DNA of 64,000 nt, from positions 62,001-126,000 of the forward strand of contig SCPD01000016.1 of NCBI GenBank assembly GCA_005502925.1, written 5' to 3'. The notes under the pieces are model-generated. The model saw nothing but the letters and a program-made list of their open reading frames with translations, searched no databases and was not told where the DNA came from. The position numbers were made by a program, and so were the translations under genes. Origin of the DNA: Rhizobiales bacterium Y(2018) (lineage in GTDB: Bacteria; Pseudomonadota; Alphaproteobacteria; Rhizobiales; Aestuariivirgaceae). Shown here in pieces: positions 1 through 7,517 of the stretch; the first letter of the stretch is position 1; each line of letters starts with the position of its first letter.

Positions 1-384
1 GCCCATCGACAGGATCTCGGTGCCTTCGACATCCTCGACATAATCGGCGAGCTTCTTCATGTCTCCATCATATTGGATGCGATAGCGAAAGGCGTAGTCG
101 GTGACATCGTCCTTGTCGATGATCTGGACGCCCAGCGTCGCCAGACGCTCCTCGACCTTGGCGCGCCGGCGCTTGACCTCGTCCTGGATGTCGAAGCCTT
201 TTGCCATGTCCTCCTGCTCGGCCACCTTGAAGCGCATGACAAATTCGTTGCGCCCGGGAGTGCCGTAGATCGCGTAGCCGGTCGAGTCGGGTCCCCTATG
301 CTTGAGCGACTGGAGCATCTGGGTCATTTCCTGACCGATGTTCCCCGATCCGTTGCGGTGGATGAGCCCTGCTATCCCACACAT
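1..384 (-). CDS. GlxB/MgsA-like class II glutamine amidotransferase, 3' end outside window
   Basis: The reverse-strand frame starts at ATG 384 and runs off the left edge, giving the first 128 residues. It begins MCGIAGLIHRNG, so Cys2 becomes the N-terminal nucleophile after Met removal, and LKHRGPDSTGYAIYG follows, as in class II (Ntn) glutamine amidotransferases. Members of this type form the amidotransferase subunit of glutamate-synthase-like complexes (GlxB, or MgsA of N-methylglutamate synthase). The gene is last of three co-directional genes, after a glutamine synthetase and a sarcosine-oxidase-like flavoprotein, which fits a methylated-amine pathway. An RBS-like GGAGATAA lies just upstream. 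The glxC/glxD-type subunits would be expected beyond the window. The family is clear; the exact partner complex is inferred. Confidence 0.85.
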   Translation of the reverse strand, partial: MCGIAGLIHRNGSGNIGQEMTQMLQSLKHRGPDSTGYAIYGTPGRNEFVMRFKVAEQEDMAKGFDIQDEVKRRRAKVEERLATLGVQIIDKDDVTDYAFRYRIQYDGDMKKLADYVEDVEGTEILSMG

Positions 385-406
385 GATTATCTCCTTTGGT
401 TTTCGT

Positions 407-430
407 TCCCGCGCCGCTGAGGACGCGGGA
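407..430 (-). other. Stem-loop between glutamine synthetase and amidotransferase genes
   Basis: Perfect 7-bp inverted repeat TCCCGCG/CGCGGGA (407-413 and 424-430) with a 10-base loop, in the 51-bp gap between the two genes. No T-run follows on the reverse strand, so it is not a typical intrinsic terminator. It could stabilise or process the upstream transcript and lower expression of the downstream gene. Confidence 0.45.
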
Positions 431-435
431 GGAAT

Positions 436-1908
436 TCACGGCAAGCAATTGAGATAGGTTTCGAGATCCCAATGCGTCGAGGTGTGGAGGAAACGCTCCC
501 ACTCGTCGCGCTTATATTCGTCATAGAGACGGTGCATCTCGCCCGGCATCGCTGACTTGATGACATCGTCCTTCTTCAAGGCCTCGAGCGCATCGCCCAA
601 GGTCATCGGCAGGCGGCGCACCTGCTTGCCCGCCTCCATGGCGGCGTAGATGTTGCGCTCTTCCGGCTTGCCGGGGTCGATCTTGTTGCGGATACCGTCA
701 TCGGCGGCTTTCAGGATGGCGCCCGCCATGATGTAGGGATTCACCATCGAGTCGACGGCGCGGTATTCGAAGCGCCCGGGGGCGGAAACCCGCAGGCCCG
801 TGGTGCGGTTCTGGAAGCCCCAGTCGGCGAAAACCGGCGCCCAGAAGCCCGTATCCCACAGGCGGCGGTAGGAGTTGACCGTCGAGCAGCCGATGGCGGT
901 CAGCGCGTCGAGATGCTTGACGATGCCGCCGATGACATAGAGCCCGGTCTTGCCCGGCAGCTGCGCGTTGGAGGTCTCCGGCATGAAGGTGTTGGTGCCG
1001 CCGCGGCGATACATGTAATTGTGCTCGAAGCCCGGCAGGTTCTTCGCATCATTGCCGAGTATCTTGAACTCGTCCTTGCCGCCCTTCCACAGCGAGATAT
1101 TGTGGTGGCAGCCATTGGCCGACACGCCCATGAAGGGCTTGCACATGAAGCAGGCGATGATGTTGAACTCGCGCGCCACCTGCGCGCAGATCTGGCGGTA
1201 GGTGGTGAGGCGGTCGGCGGTGCGCAGCGCATCGTCATAGTTGAAGTTCAGTTCGAGCTGGCCGGGCGCGTCCTCATGATCGCCCTGGATCATGTCGAGG
1301 CCCATCTTCCGGCCATATTCGATCACCCGCATATAGACGGGGCGCAGGCTCTCGAACTGGTCGATGTGATAGCAATAAGGATTGGAATAGCCGCCATTCG
1401 GATTGCCGTTCTCGTCCTTCCTGAGCCACATCATCTCGGGCTCGGTGCCGTGACGCATGCGCAGGCCATGATCCTTCTCGAACTTGTCATGGATGCGCCG
1501 GAGATTGCCGCGGCCATCGGAAGTGAGATAGGCGCCCGGATTTTCCTTTTCCTCGCGGTTGCGGAAGAGTGTGCAGAACATGCGGGCGACCCGCTTGTCC
1601 CAGGGCAGCTGCATGAAGGTTTCGGGCTCGGGCACACCGACGAGCTCGGCCGCTTCCGGGCCATAGCCCAGATATTCGCCACGCCGGTTCATGAACAGAT
1701 TGACGGTCGCGCCATAGACGAGCTGGAAGCCGCCATTGGCGATGTTCTCCCAGTGATCGGCCGGGATGCCTTTGCCCATGATGCGGCCGGTGATCGAGAC
1801 GAACTGCAGGTAGAGATATTCAATGCCGAGCTGGTCGATCTTCTTGCGCACCTGCTTGATCATCTCGGCGCGACCGTCGGTTTTTATGAATTTCTCATAA
1901 TCAGTCAT
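436..1908 (-). CDS. Glutamine synthetase family protein (GlnT/GmaS-like)
   Basis: This 490-residue protein has the glutamine synthetase fold throughout. The N-terminal beta-grasp part (LGIEYLYLQFVSITGRIMGK) is followed by the catalytic barrel with HGTEPEMMW, the ATP/ammonium-site segment NGCHHNISLW, and the C-terminal signature RFEYRAVDSMVNPY. Enzymes of this type ligate ammonia or methylamine to glutamate. The setting between a sarcosine-oxidase-like flavoprotein and a GlxB/MgsA-like amidotransferase resembles the N-methylglutamate pathway, where the product would be gamma-glutamylmethylamide. It is longer than typical GlnT (about 435 residues). A standard housekeeping GlnA is unlikely from context. 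Whether the nitrogen substrate is ammonia or methylamine cannot be read from sequence. Confidence 0.85.
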   Translation of the reverse strand: MTDYEKFIKTDGRAEMIKQVRKKIDQLGIEYLYLQFVSITGRIMGKGIPADHWENIANGGFQLVYGATVNLFMNRRGEYLGYGPEAAELVGVPEPETFMQLPWDKRVARMFCTLFRNREEKENPGAYLTSDGRGNLRRIHDKFEKDHGLRMRHGTEPEMMWLRKDENGNPNGGYSNPYCYHIDQFESLRPVYMRVIEYGRKMGLDMIQGDHEDAPGQLELNFNYDDALRTADRLTTYRQICAQVAREFNIIACFMCKPFMGVSANGCHHNISLWKGGKDEFKILGNDAKNLPGFEHNYMYRRGGTNTFMPETSNAQLPGKTGLYVIGGIVKHLDALTAIGCSTVNSYRRLWDTGFWAPVFADWGFQNRTTGLRVSAPGRFEYRAVDSMVNPYIMAGAILKAADDGIRNKIDPGKPEERNIYAAMEAGKQVRRLPMTLGDALEALKKDDVIKSAMPGEMHRLYDEYKRDEWERFLHTSTHWDLETYLNCLP

Positions 1909-1968
1909 GTGGCGTTTCCTCTTGTTTGTCCGGTCCTTTGGTTGCGCCGGGCGTATCCCGACTTGGTA

Positions 1969-1981
1969 GAACCGGTTGGAT
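1969..1981. promoter_or_regulatory. Candidate operator, copy 1 of GAACCGGTTNGAT
   Basis: GAACCGGTTGGAT, with the palindromic core AACCGGTT, lies upstream of the glutamine synthetase gene. A 12/13 match occurs at 3398-3410, upstream of the flavoprotein gene. The two copies in two promoter regions of one locus suggest a common regulator, possibly the GntR/FadR protein at 3508. This is inferred from repetition only. Confidence 0.35.
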
Positions 1982-2004
1982 CAGGTTAAGGCACTGTCAG
2001 TCGA

Positions 2005-3351
2005 TCAACTCCACGGGAACGGGCTGTTGGAGACGGGATGGAGCTTGCCCTCGGCATAACGAGAGAAGCGGAAGGGCTCGAGAAGCTTCGATTTCTCGCC
2101 GACGATTTCCTGGGCGGCGAGCTTGCCGACACCGATCATCTTGTAGCCATGGTTCGAATCCGCGATGACGAAGACGTTGTCGCGGAAGACGTCGAAGACC
2201 GGGAAATTATCGGGCGTGAAGCAGCCAAGGCCGCCGGACTTCTCGTCCTTCTTGTAGATGCCGATCTGGCCCTCGAAGCGCTTCTGGCAATGGGCCAGCA
2301 TCGAGCACCAGGTCTCGATGAAATCGTCGCCGACGATGAAGTCGGGCGAATCGGGGCCATAGGGATCGATGGCGATCTTGTCGGGCTCGCCCTCGACCTT
2401 GTAGGGCGAGGCGCCACCCTGAACGCCGCCGAAATTAAAGTCGGGCTTGTAATAAAGCCCCCAGAGCTTGTCGGTGAGAAGGCGGCCGTCGACATCGGAA
2501 TGCAGCGGCGCGTCGGTATCGACATGGATGACCGGCGGCATCTTGCCGTCATTGGTCTTGTGCATGTTGGGGTCGACGCCGAGCGTCCCCTCCTCCAGGC
2601 ACCAGTATTTCCACATGCGCACATTGTCGTGCATCTTGCCATCACGGCCTTTGATCGAGACGGTGCGCGGCAGGTCCAGCATGTTCCAGATCTGATTGAC
2701 CCACGGGCCCACGCCAACCACGACATAGTCGCAGCCGATGCGGCCCTTGCTGGTCAAGACCCCCGTCACGGCTTGCGAATTGCTGCCGAATTCGAAGCCA
2801 TTGACCTGGACGCCGGTCATGATGCGCACGCCTTCGGCTTCGGCCTTGGAGGCGAGACCGTAGATCGAGGCGGTGTTGTTGGCGTAGCCACCCTTCTTCT
2901 CGTGCAGGACGGAGGTGATGCCCTTGGCCTGCCAGTCGTCGAACAGGCCTTTCATATAGGTCATCGAGTCCTTCTCGCCTTCGATGAAGGTCGAGGTGTA
3001 GCCGATGGACTTCTGCTGCTCGTAGATGGTGCCGACCTGCTGATGCATGACCTCGGGCGAGATCTGCATATAGCCGACGGAATGATAGGAATAGGCCTTG
3101 GGATCGCTCTCCCAGACCGATACCGAATGCGCCATCAGTTCGCGCATGGCCGGCTGGTAGTAATTGTTGCGCACCACCCCGCAGGCGATGCCGGAGGCAC
3201 CGGCGGCGATCGAGGTCTTGTCGAGGACGAGGATGTCCTTGCCCGATCCCTTGCCGGTCTCTTTCAGCTTCAATGCCAGATGATAGGCGGTGGAGAGACC
3301 GTGAATACCGGCCCCAATGATCACATATTTCACACCGGACGGAACTGCCAT
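2005..3351 (-). CDS. FAD-dependent amine oxidoreductase (sarcosine oxidase beta / DAO family)
   Basis: 448 residues. The N terminus carries the FAD dinucleotide-binding fingerprint VIIGAGIHGLSTAYHLA (about residues 10-26), followed by the second DAO-family motif around VLDKTSIAAGASGIACGVV. The C-terminal region has GCFTPDNFPVFD and ADSNHGYKMIGVGKLAAQEI, typical of sarcosine or dimethylglycine oxidase-type flavoproteins. These oxidise N-methyl or secondary amines and release formaldehyde or methylene-THF. It is the first gene of the reverse-strand unit with the glutamine synthetase and amidotransferase, so an N-methylglutamate dehydrogenase or sarcosine dehydrogenase role fits. It stands alone, without the alpha, gamma and delta subunits of heterotetrameric sarcosine oxidase nearby. 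Confidence 0.85.
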   Translation of the reverse strand: MAVPSGVKYVIIGAGIHGLSTAYHLALKLKETGKGSGKDILVLDKTSIAAGASGIACGVVRNNYYQPAMRELMAHSVSVWESDPKAYSYHSVGYMQISPEVMHQQVGTIYEQQKSIGYTSTFIEGEKDSMTYMKGLFDDWQAKGITSVLHEKKGGYANNTASIYGLASKAEAEGVRIMTGVQVNGFEFGSNSQAVTGVLTSKGRIGCDYVVVGVGPWVNQIWNMLDLPRTVSIKGRDGKMHDNVRMWKYWCLEEGTLGVDPNMHKTNDGKMPPVIHVDTDAPLHSDVDGRLLTDKLWGLYYKPDFNFGGVQGGASPYKVEGEPDKIAIDPYGPDSPDFIVGDDFIETWCSMLAHCQKRFEGQIGIYKKDEKSGGLGCFTPDNFPVFDVFRDNVFVIADSNHGYKMIGVGKLAAQEIVGEKSKLLEPFRFSRYAEGKLHPVSNSPFPWS

Positions 3352-3381
3352 GACGCGCGTTTTCCTCCTGCGAACCCACTC

Positions 3382-3395
3382 CCCAACGGATTGGG
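3382..3395. promoter_or_regulatory. Inverted repeat CCCAA-N4-TTGGG upstream of the flavoprotein gene
   Basis: CCCAA (3382-3386) and TTGGG (3391-3395) are perfectly complementary around cgga, 30 bp upstream of the flavoprotein start. The CCAA core resembles the CCAATT repeats at 3476-3501 in the same divergent region, so both could be read by the adjacent GntR/FadR regulator. Confidence 0.35.
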
Positions 3396-3397
3396 CT

Positions 3398-3410
3398 GAA
3401 CCGGTTTGAT
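3398..3410. promoter_or_regulatory. Candidate operator, copy 2 of GAACCGGTTNGAT
   Basis: GAACCGGTTTGAT, the partner of the element at 1969-1981 with a single mismatch. It sits between the dyad at 3382-3395 and the CCAATT array in the divergent promoter region. Confidence 0.35.
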
Positions 3411-3464
3411 TGCTTTTTTCGGGACAAAACCCACGGTTCTGGCATAATGATCCACAAATTCAGA

Positions 3465-3501
3465 CCGATTGCAAACCAATTTTTGCCAATTACAACCAAT
3501 T
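3465..3501 (+). repeat. Helically phased CCRATT direct repeats before the GntR gene
   Basis: CCGATT at 3465 and CCAATT at 3476, 3486 and 3496 recur at 11, 10 and 10 bp, so every copy faces the same side of the helix. They end 7 bp before the regulator start codon at 3508. The placement fits cooperative autoregulatory binding. It is also close enough to affect translation initiation. Confidence 0.45.
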
Positions 3502-3507
3502 GAGACC

Positions 3508-4263
3508 ATGACCCCTGAACTGCAAGAAGAAATCCTGAAGACCCGCGGCCCCCTCGAAACGGAGGGAGAGGACCCGCAGCTCGTCGCCACCAGGGGGGCG
3601 AATTCGATCACGTCGCGGCTGAAGAGAGCGATTGAGAGCGGCGTCTATAGCGACGGCGACCAGCTGCCGCCGGAGCGCCAGCTCGCCGTCGCCTTCGGCA
3701 CAGCGCGCTCGACCATCCGCAAGGCGCTGGACCAGCTCGAGCAGAAGGGCCTGGTGGTCCGCCGCGTCGGCTCCGGCACCTTCGTCAGCTATCAGGGGCC
3801 GGTGCAGGACGCGATGTCGGACGTGACCGACCTCATCTCGCCCCTGCAGCTCATCGAGGCCCGAATCGCCATCGAGCCGTCGATGACGCGGCTCGCGGCG
3901 CTGCATGCCTCGGCGCGCGATCTCGACGCGATCGAAAGCATCCTGCTGCGCATCGAGGCGACGAATAACGACCAGGATCTGTTCACCAAGCTCGATTCCG
4001 AGCTGCATCTGGCGATCGCGCGCTGCTCGCGCAATCCCCTGCTCTACCGGCTCTATCAGCATATCAATACGGTGCGGAACCACGCGCAGTGGGAGCAGAT
4101 GAAGCAGATCATCCTGGTGAACGAGAAGATCGACGTCTACAACCAGCAGCACCGCGCCATCTTCGAGGCGCTGAAGACGCGTGATCCCGCGACCGCCGCC
4201 GACCTTATCGCCAAGCATCTCGAAACGGCGCGCCAGGATCTGGTCGGCGCCGACAGCATCTGA
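3508..4263 (+). CDS. GntR/FadR-family transcriptional regulator
   Basis: 251 residues with an N-terminal winged helix (about 30-100). It contains LPPERQLAVAFGTARSTIRK and LEQKGLVVRRVGSGTFV, the standard GntR recognition helix and wing. A C-terminal FCD helical domain with the metal-site pattern DSELHLAIARCSRNPLL ... HRAIFEALKTRDPATAADLI follows. ATG 3508 is chosen because an in-frame upstream candidate at 3469 would lie inside the CCAATT repeat array. It is transcribed divergently from the flavoprotein, glutamine synthetase and amidotransferase genes and probably controls them in response to a small acid or amine. The ligand is unknown. Confidence 0.9.
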   Translation: MTPELQEEILKTRGPLETEGEDPQLVATRGANSITSRLKRAIESGVYSDGDQLPPERQLAVAFGTARSTIRKALDQLEQKGLVVRRVGSGTFVSYQGPVQDAMSDVTDLISPLQLIEARIAIEPSMTRLAALHASARDLDAIESILLRIEATNNDQDLFTKLDSELHLAIARCSRNPLLYRLYQHINTVRNHAQWEQMKQIILVNEKIDVYNQQHRAIFEALKTRDPATAADLIAKHLETARQDLVGADSI

Positions 4264-4298
4264 CGACACAACCAGACCAATGACGGGCGAAGCGTGAC

Positions 4299-5159
4299 AT
4301 GAATCCGGTGTTTCTTGGCACAGCGGCGGCCTTGTGCTGGGGAATGCTCGATTTCCTTGCCAGCAATACCGGCCGCCGCATCGGCCCATTGCCAGTCACC
4401 GCGGCCGTGACGCTGTTCGGCCTCGTGCTGATCAGCCTCTGGCTGCTGGCTTTCGGCGAGTTGCCTACCCTGTTGCGCGGCGATGTCTGGTGGCCGGCCG
4501 TCGCCGGCATCGGGGTAGCCCTCGCCACGTTGTTTCTCTTCACGGCGATCACCTCGGGGCCCATCTCGCTCGCCGTCCCGGTGGCCATGTCCTATCCGGC
4601 GACCAGCGTCCTCCTTGGCGCTTTCCTCGGCAGCATCCCGAGCCTGACGCAGCTCGCTTTCGTCGCCCTCATCCTCATCGGCGCGCTCCTCGTTGCCGGC
4701 GGGGAGAGCGGATCCGCCGAGGTCGAGGAGACACCCGGGCGCTGGCGGCGCACCATTACTTTCGCCATCCTTGCCCATCTGACTTTCGTCGTCGGCGTTT
4801 TCGCCGGGCAAAAATCGGCGCTTCTCTTCGACGAAATCCAGTCGGTCTGGATTTCGCGCCTCGCCGGCGCCGCGATCATACTACCGCTGATGTTCGCCAG
4901 ACCGGCGCCGATCCGGCCGCAAATCCCGTATCTGCCGGTCCTCGCGGTGATGGGACTGCTCGACGTCTTCGCCATCACGCTGCTCTTCGCCGCCGGCAAG
5001 AGCGCGCAGCCCGAGCTCGCCAATGTTTGCGCCACGGCTTCGGGCGCCATCACGATCGTGCTCGCCTGGATTTTCCTGCACGAAAAGATCGCCTATCTTC
5101 GCTGGATTGGAATTGCCGCCACCTTCTTCGGGATCGCCGCGCTTTCCGCGCTCAAGTGA
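4299..5159 (+). CDS. EamA/DMT-superfamily membrane transporter
   Basis: 286 residues with about ten hydrophobic segments in two repeated halves, starting directly with a membrane helix (MNPVFLGTAAALCWGMLDFLA). The second repeat ends LANVCATASGAITIVLAWIFLHEKIAYLRWIGIAATFFGIAAL; the WIFLHEKI segment is the usual DMT/EamA ending. Such proteins move metabolites, usually outward, across the inner membrane. It starts 35 bp after the GntR gene and ends 7 bp before a PhyH dioxygenase gene, so the three may form one unit. The substrate is not predictable. Confidence 0.85.
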   Translation: MNPVFLGTAAALCWGMLDFLASNTGRRIGPLPVTAAVTLFGLVLISLWLLAFGELPTLLRGDVWWPAVAGIGVALATLFLFTAITSGPISLAVPVAMSYPATSVLLGAFLGSIPSLTQLAFVALILIGALLVAGGESGSAEVEETPGRWRRTITFAILAHLTFVVGVFAGQKSALLFDEIQSVWISRLAGAAIILPLMFARPAPIRPQIPYLPVLAVMGLLDVFAITLLFAAGKSAQPELANVCATASGAITIVLAWIFLHEKIAYLRWIGIAATFFGIAALSALK

Positions 5160-5166
5160 GGTTCTC

Positions 5167-6033
5167 ATGATCGTCATCACCCAGAAGCACCTCGATGATT
5201 TCGCCCGGGACGGCTTCGTCGCCGTCGAGGGCGCGCTCAATGAAGATCAGATCGCCAAAGCGCGGTTGCGCTTCGAGCCGCTGTTCTCGGGCAAGTTCGA
5301 GACCGGGCTTTATCCCGACGAATGGAACTGGCGGCTCGGCCGCGATCGCGAAGACCTCACCCGGCAGATCTGCAACGGCTGGAAGTCCGACCTCACCATC
5401 GCCTCGATCGTGCTGCGTTCCGATGTCGGCGAAGCCTGCGCCAAGCTGCGTGGCTGGCCGGGAGCACGCATCGGGCAGGACAATGTCATCTGGAAGCCGC
5501 CGGGCGGCAAACCGCTCGGCTTCCACCAGGACGATTCCTACAATGGCTGGATCGAGCCCGGTGAAATGATGACCTGCTGGATCACCCTCGACGACACCAA
5601 GGCGTTCCAGGGCACGATCGAACATGTGCGCGGCTCGCATCGCTGGCCGATCTCGCCGCCGATCAAGCAGTTCCATGCTCCCGACGACCCGCTGGCCGAT
5701 CTCAAGCCCGCGGCGGAAGCAGCGGGCATCCGCGACTACGAAATCGTGCCGATCGAAGTGCCGGCGGGCACCGCGGTGTTCCACCATGGCCGCACCTGGC
5801 ATGGCTCACGCGACAACAAGGGAACCAATCCGCGCCGCTCGGTCATCGCCCATTGCATCTCGTCCACAGCAAAATTTCATCGAAGCGAAATCAGCTATAT
5901 TTACTCACGCTACAAGAAGGCGCATTCGACCGATATGGACGAAAGCTATTTTCCCGTGCTCTGGCAAGAGGATGGCTACCGCACGGCATGGGTCGACGGC
6001 TATATGACGCAAGGCCGAACGGCGGCGGCGTAA
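5167..6033 (+). CDS. Phytanoyl-CoA dioxygenase (PhyH) family protein, copy 1
   Basis: 288 residues. The 2-oxoglutarate/Fe(II) oxygenase facial triad is visible as LGFHQDDSY (His-x-Asp) and HHGRTWHGS (distal His), with the 2OG-binding Arg in NPRRSVIAHC. It starts at ATG 5167 (MIVITQKHLDDFARDGFV), the canonical PhyH N-terminal helix, 7 bp after the EamA gene. The family hydroxylates small metabolites, including phytanoyl-CoA, ectoine and aminoethylphosphonate. This copy is one of three PhyH genes in the window (also 33383 and 40993). No adjacent phnZ-type HD oxygenase is present, so a PhnY*-like role in phosphonate oxidation is not supported. Confidence 0.85.
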   Translation: MIVITQKHLDDFARDGFVAVEGALNEDQIAKARLRFEPLFSGKFETGLYPDEWNWRLGRDREDLTRQICNGWKSDLTIASIVLRSDVGEACAKLRGWPGARIGQDNVIWKPPGGKPLGFHQDDSYNGWIEPGEMMTCWITLDDTKAFQGTIEHVRGSHRWPISPPIKQFHAPDDPLADLKPAAEAAGIRDYEIVPIEVPAGTAVFHHGRTWHGSRDNKGTNPRRSVIAHCISSTAKFHRSEISYIYSRYKKAHSTDMDESYFPVLWQEDGYRTAWVDGYMTQGRTAAA

Positions 6034-6061
6034 ACCAAACCGATTAAATTTTAACGACAAT

Positions 6062-6067
6062 TATAAT
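6062..6067 (+). promoter_or_regulatory. Possible -10 box upstream of the J-domain gene
   Basis: A perfect TATAAT lies in an AT-rich island (about 6040-6070) between the PhyH gene and the J-domain gene. No convincing -35 hexamer is seen at 16-18 bp spacing, so the promoter call is weak. Confidence 0.3.
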
Positions 6068-6128
6068 AGTTCCCTAGGCGCTGGTCGGGCAATCTCACCG
6101 CATTGAAAATGCCTGGGAATCGCCGTCG

Positions 6129-6596
6129 ATGTTCGGATCAAGTGAAACAGAACGCCAGCGCGTCGCGGTCACGCTGACGCTCAACACGGGCGAAGTTCTG
6201 AACGGCCATGTCTTCCTGGCGACGGCGCAGAAGCTGCGTGACCTTCTCAACAATCCCGACCAGTTCATCGATTTCGAGAAGCGCGACAACACGCTGACGA
6301 TGGTTGCCAAGCGGTCCATCGCCATGATCGCGGCGCTCGACCTGCCGCGTACCGACCATCTTTATCGGCGCACCGTCAGCCCGGCCGCCTTCGATCCTTA
6401 TAATACGCTCGGTATCGACCGCGGCTCCAATGCCGGCGAAGTGCGCGCCGCCTATCTCGCCAAGGCGCGGCTCTATCATCCCGACAAGCTCGCCAGCAAG
6501 GATGTGCCGAAGGAAGTCGGCGACTATATGAACGCCATGTTCATCCGCATCCAAAAGGCCTATGACGAACTGGAATCCAGCAAGACTCCGGCCTAA
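6129..6596 (+). CDS. J-domain (DnaJ-like) protein with an N-terminal small beta-barrel-like region
   Basis: 155 residues. The C-terminal half is a J-domain (about 90-150) reading DPYNTLGIDRGSNAGEVRAA, with the essential HPD tripeptide in YHPDKLAS. It should therefore stimulate an Hsp70 (DnaK) ATPase. The N-terminal 75 residues (RVAVTLTLNTGEVLNGHVF) look like a short beta-strand module for attachment of a specific client. There is no Gly/Phe region, zinc finger or membrane helix, so it is not DnaJ or DjlA proper. The J-domain at the C terminus, instead of the N terminus, is the notable feature. Confidence 0.85.
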   Translation: MFGSSETERQRVAVTLTLNTGEVLNGHVFLATAQKLRDLLNNPDQFIDFEKRDNTLTMVAKRSIAMIAALDLPRTDHLYRRTVSPAAFDPYNTLGIDRGSNAGEVRAAYLAKARLYHPDKLASKDVPKEVGDYMNAMFIRIQKAYDELESSKTPA

Positions 6597-6605
6597 TAAG
6601 GTTCC

Positions 6606-7511
6606 ATGATCGAACCGAATCCCGTCGCGCATCTGCGCGTGCTGAAACCCTTTCCCTTCGTCTATGCCTTCTATGATGGGCGCATTCCCGATGTCCGGCT
6701 CCATGCGGAAACGGAGAATTGGCTCGACGATGGCGGCTTCGCGCTTGGCACAGCGAGCTATGCGCTCGTCGACGAGGATGATGCCCTCGTCTATGACACG
6801 CATCTCTCGCCCGCCCATGCGCGCAAGATCAGGACCTTCCTCGATCGCATGGGCATGAAGCGCATCCGCGTCGTGCTGAGCCATCACCATCTCGATCATG
6901 TCGCCGGCAACGAGGCCTTCGCCGATTGCGAGATCATCGCGCAGGAGCTGACACTCCGCCATCTCGAGAAGAACCGCGCCGGGATCGAAGCCGGCACCTA
7001 TCATGGGCAACCCGCGATCAAGCCGCTCGTCCTGCCGAAGACCATTTTTGAAAAACATCTCAAGCTCGAAGTCGGCCGGCTCGATGTCGATCTCCATCAC
7101 GCGAATATCCACAGCGACGATGCCACGCTGCTTCATATCGAGGAGCTGGGGCTGCTCTTCGCCGGCGACACGCTGGAGGACACGGTCACCTATGTGGCCG
7201 AGCCGCGGGCGCTCGACACACATTTGACCGAACTCGACCGCCTGTGGGGCTGGAACGTCTCACGCATCCTGCCCAATCACGGCGACCCGCTGGTCATCTC
7301 GGCGGGTGGCTATGAGAAACCCCTCATCCGCGCCACGCAGCAATATATCCGCATGCTGAAGCGCTGCGTCGTCGAGCCGGACCTACGTGAAGAGAAACTC
7401 GCAGCGCTCATCGCCGGGCCGCTTCAGGCCAAATGGGTGAACTATTTCGCACCCTATGAGGCGGTGCATCGCAACAATGTCGCGGAAATCGTCGCCGCGC
7501 ACAGCAACTAG
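6606..7511 (+). CDS. Metallo-beta-lactamase-fold hydrolase
   Basis: 301 residues with the MBL zinc motif SHHHLDHVAGN (HxHxDH, near residue 97), FAGDTLEDTV (bridging Asp) and ILPNHGDP (terminal His). It belongs to the glyoxalase II/quorum-lactonase-like group of single-domain hydrolases. ATG 6606 lies 9 bp after the J-domain gene stop. It ends 6 bp from the convergent nitrilase-family gene. Substrates in this family range from thioesters and lactones to beta-lactams, and no partner here selects among them. Confidence 0.85.
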   Translation: MIEPNPVAHLRVLKPFPFVYAFYDGRIPDVRLHAETENWLDDGGFALGTASYALVDEDDALVYDTHLSPAHARKIRTFLDRMGMKRIRVVLSHHHLDHVAGNEAFADCEIIAQELTLRHLEKNRAGIEAGTYHGQPAIKPLVLPKTIFEKHLKLEVGRLDVDLHHANIHSDDATLLHIEELGLLFAGDTLEDTVTYVAEPRALDTHLTELDRLWGWNVSRILPNHGDPLVISAGGYEKPLIRATQQYIRMLKRCVVEPDLREEKLAALIAGPLQAKWVNYFAPYEAVHRNNVAEIVAAHSN

Positions 7512-7517
7512 GTTCTT

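Noticed and set aside
913-3399. Long plus-strand open frames opposite the glutamine synthetase and flavoprotein genes
   Set aside because: They mirror the codon structure of the reverse-strand genes and show no domain or plausible start site.
5167-6033. Ectoine hydroxylase (EctD) or 2-aminoethylphosphonate hydroxylase (PhnY*)
   Set aside because: Only the general PhyH triad is visible; no ectABC or phnZ neighbour supports either specific name.
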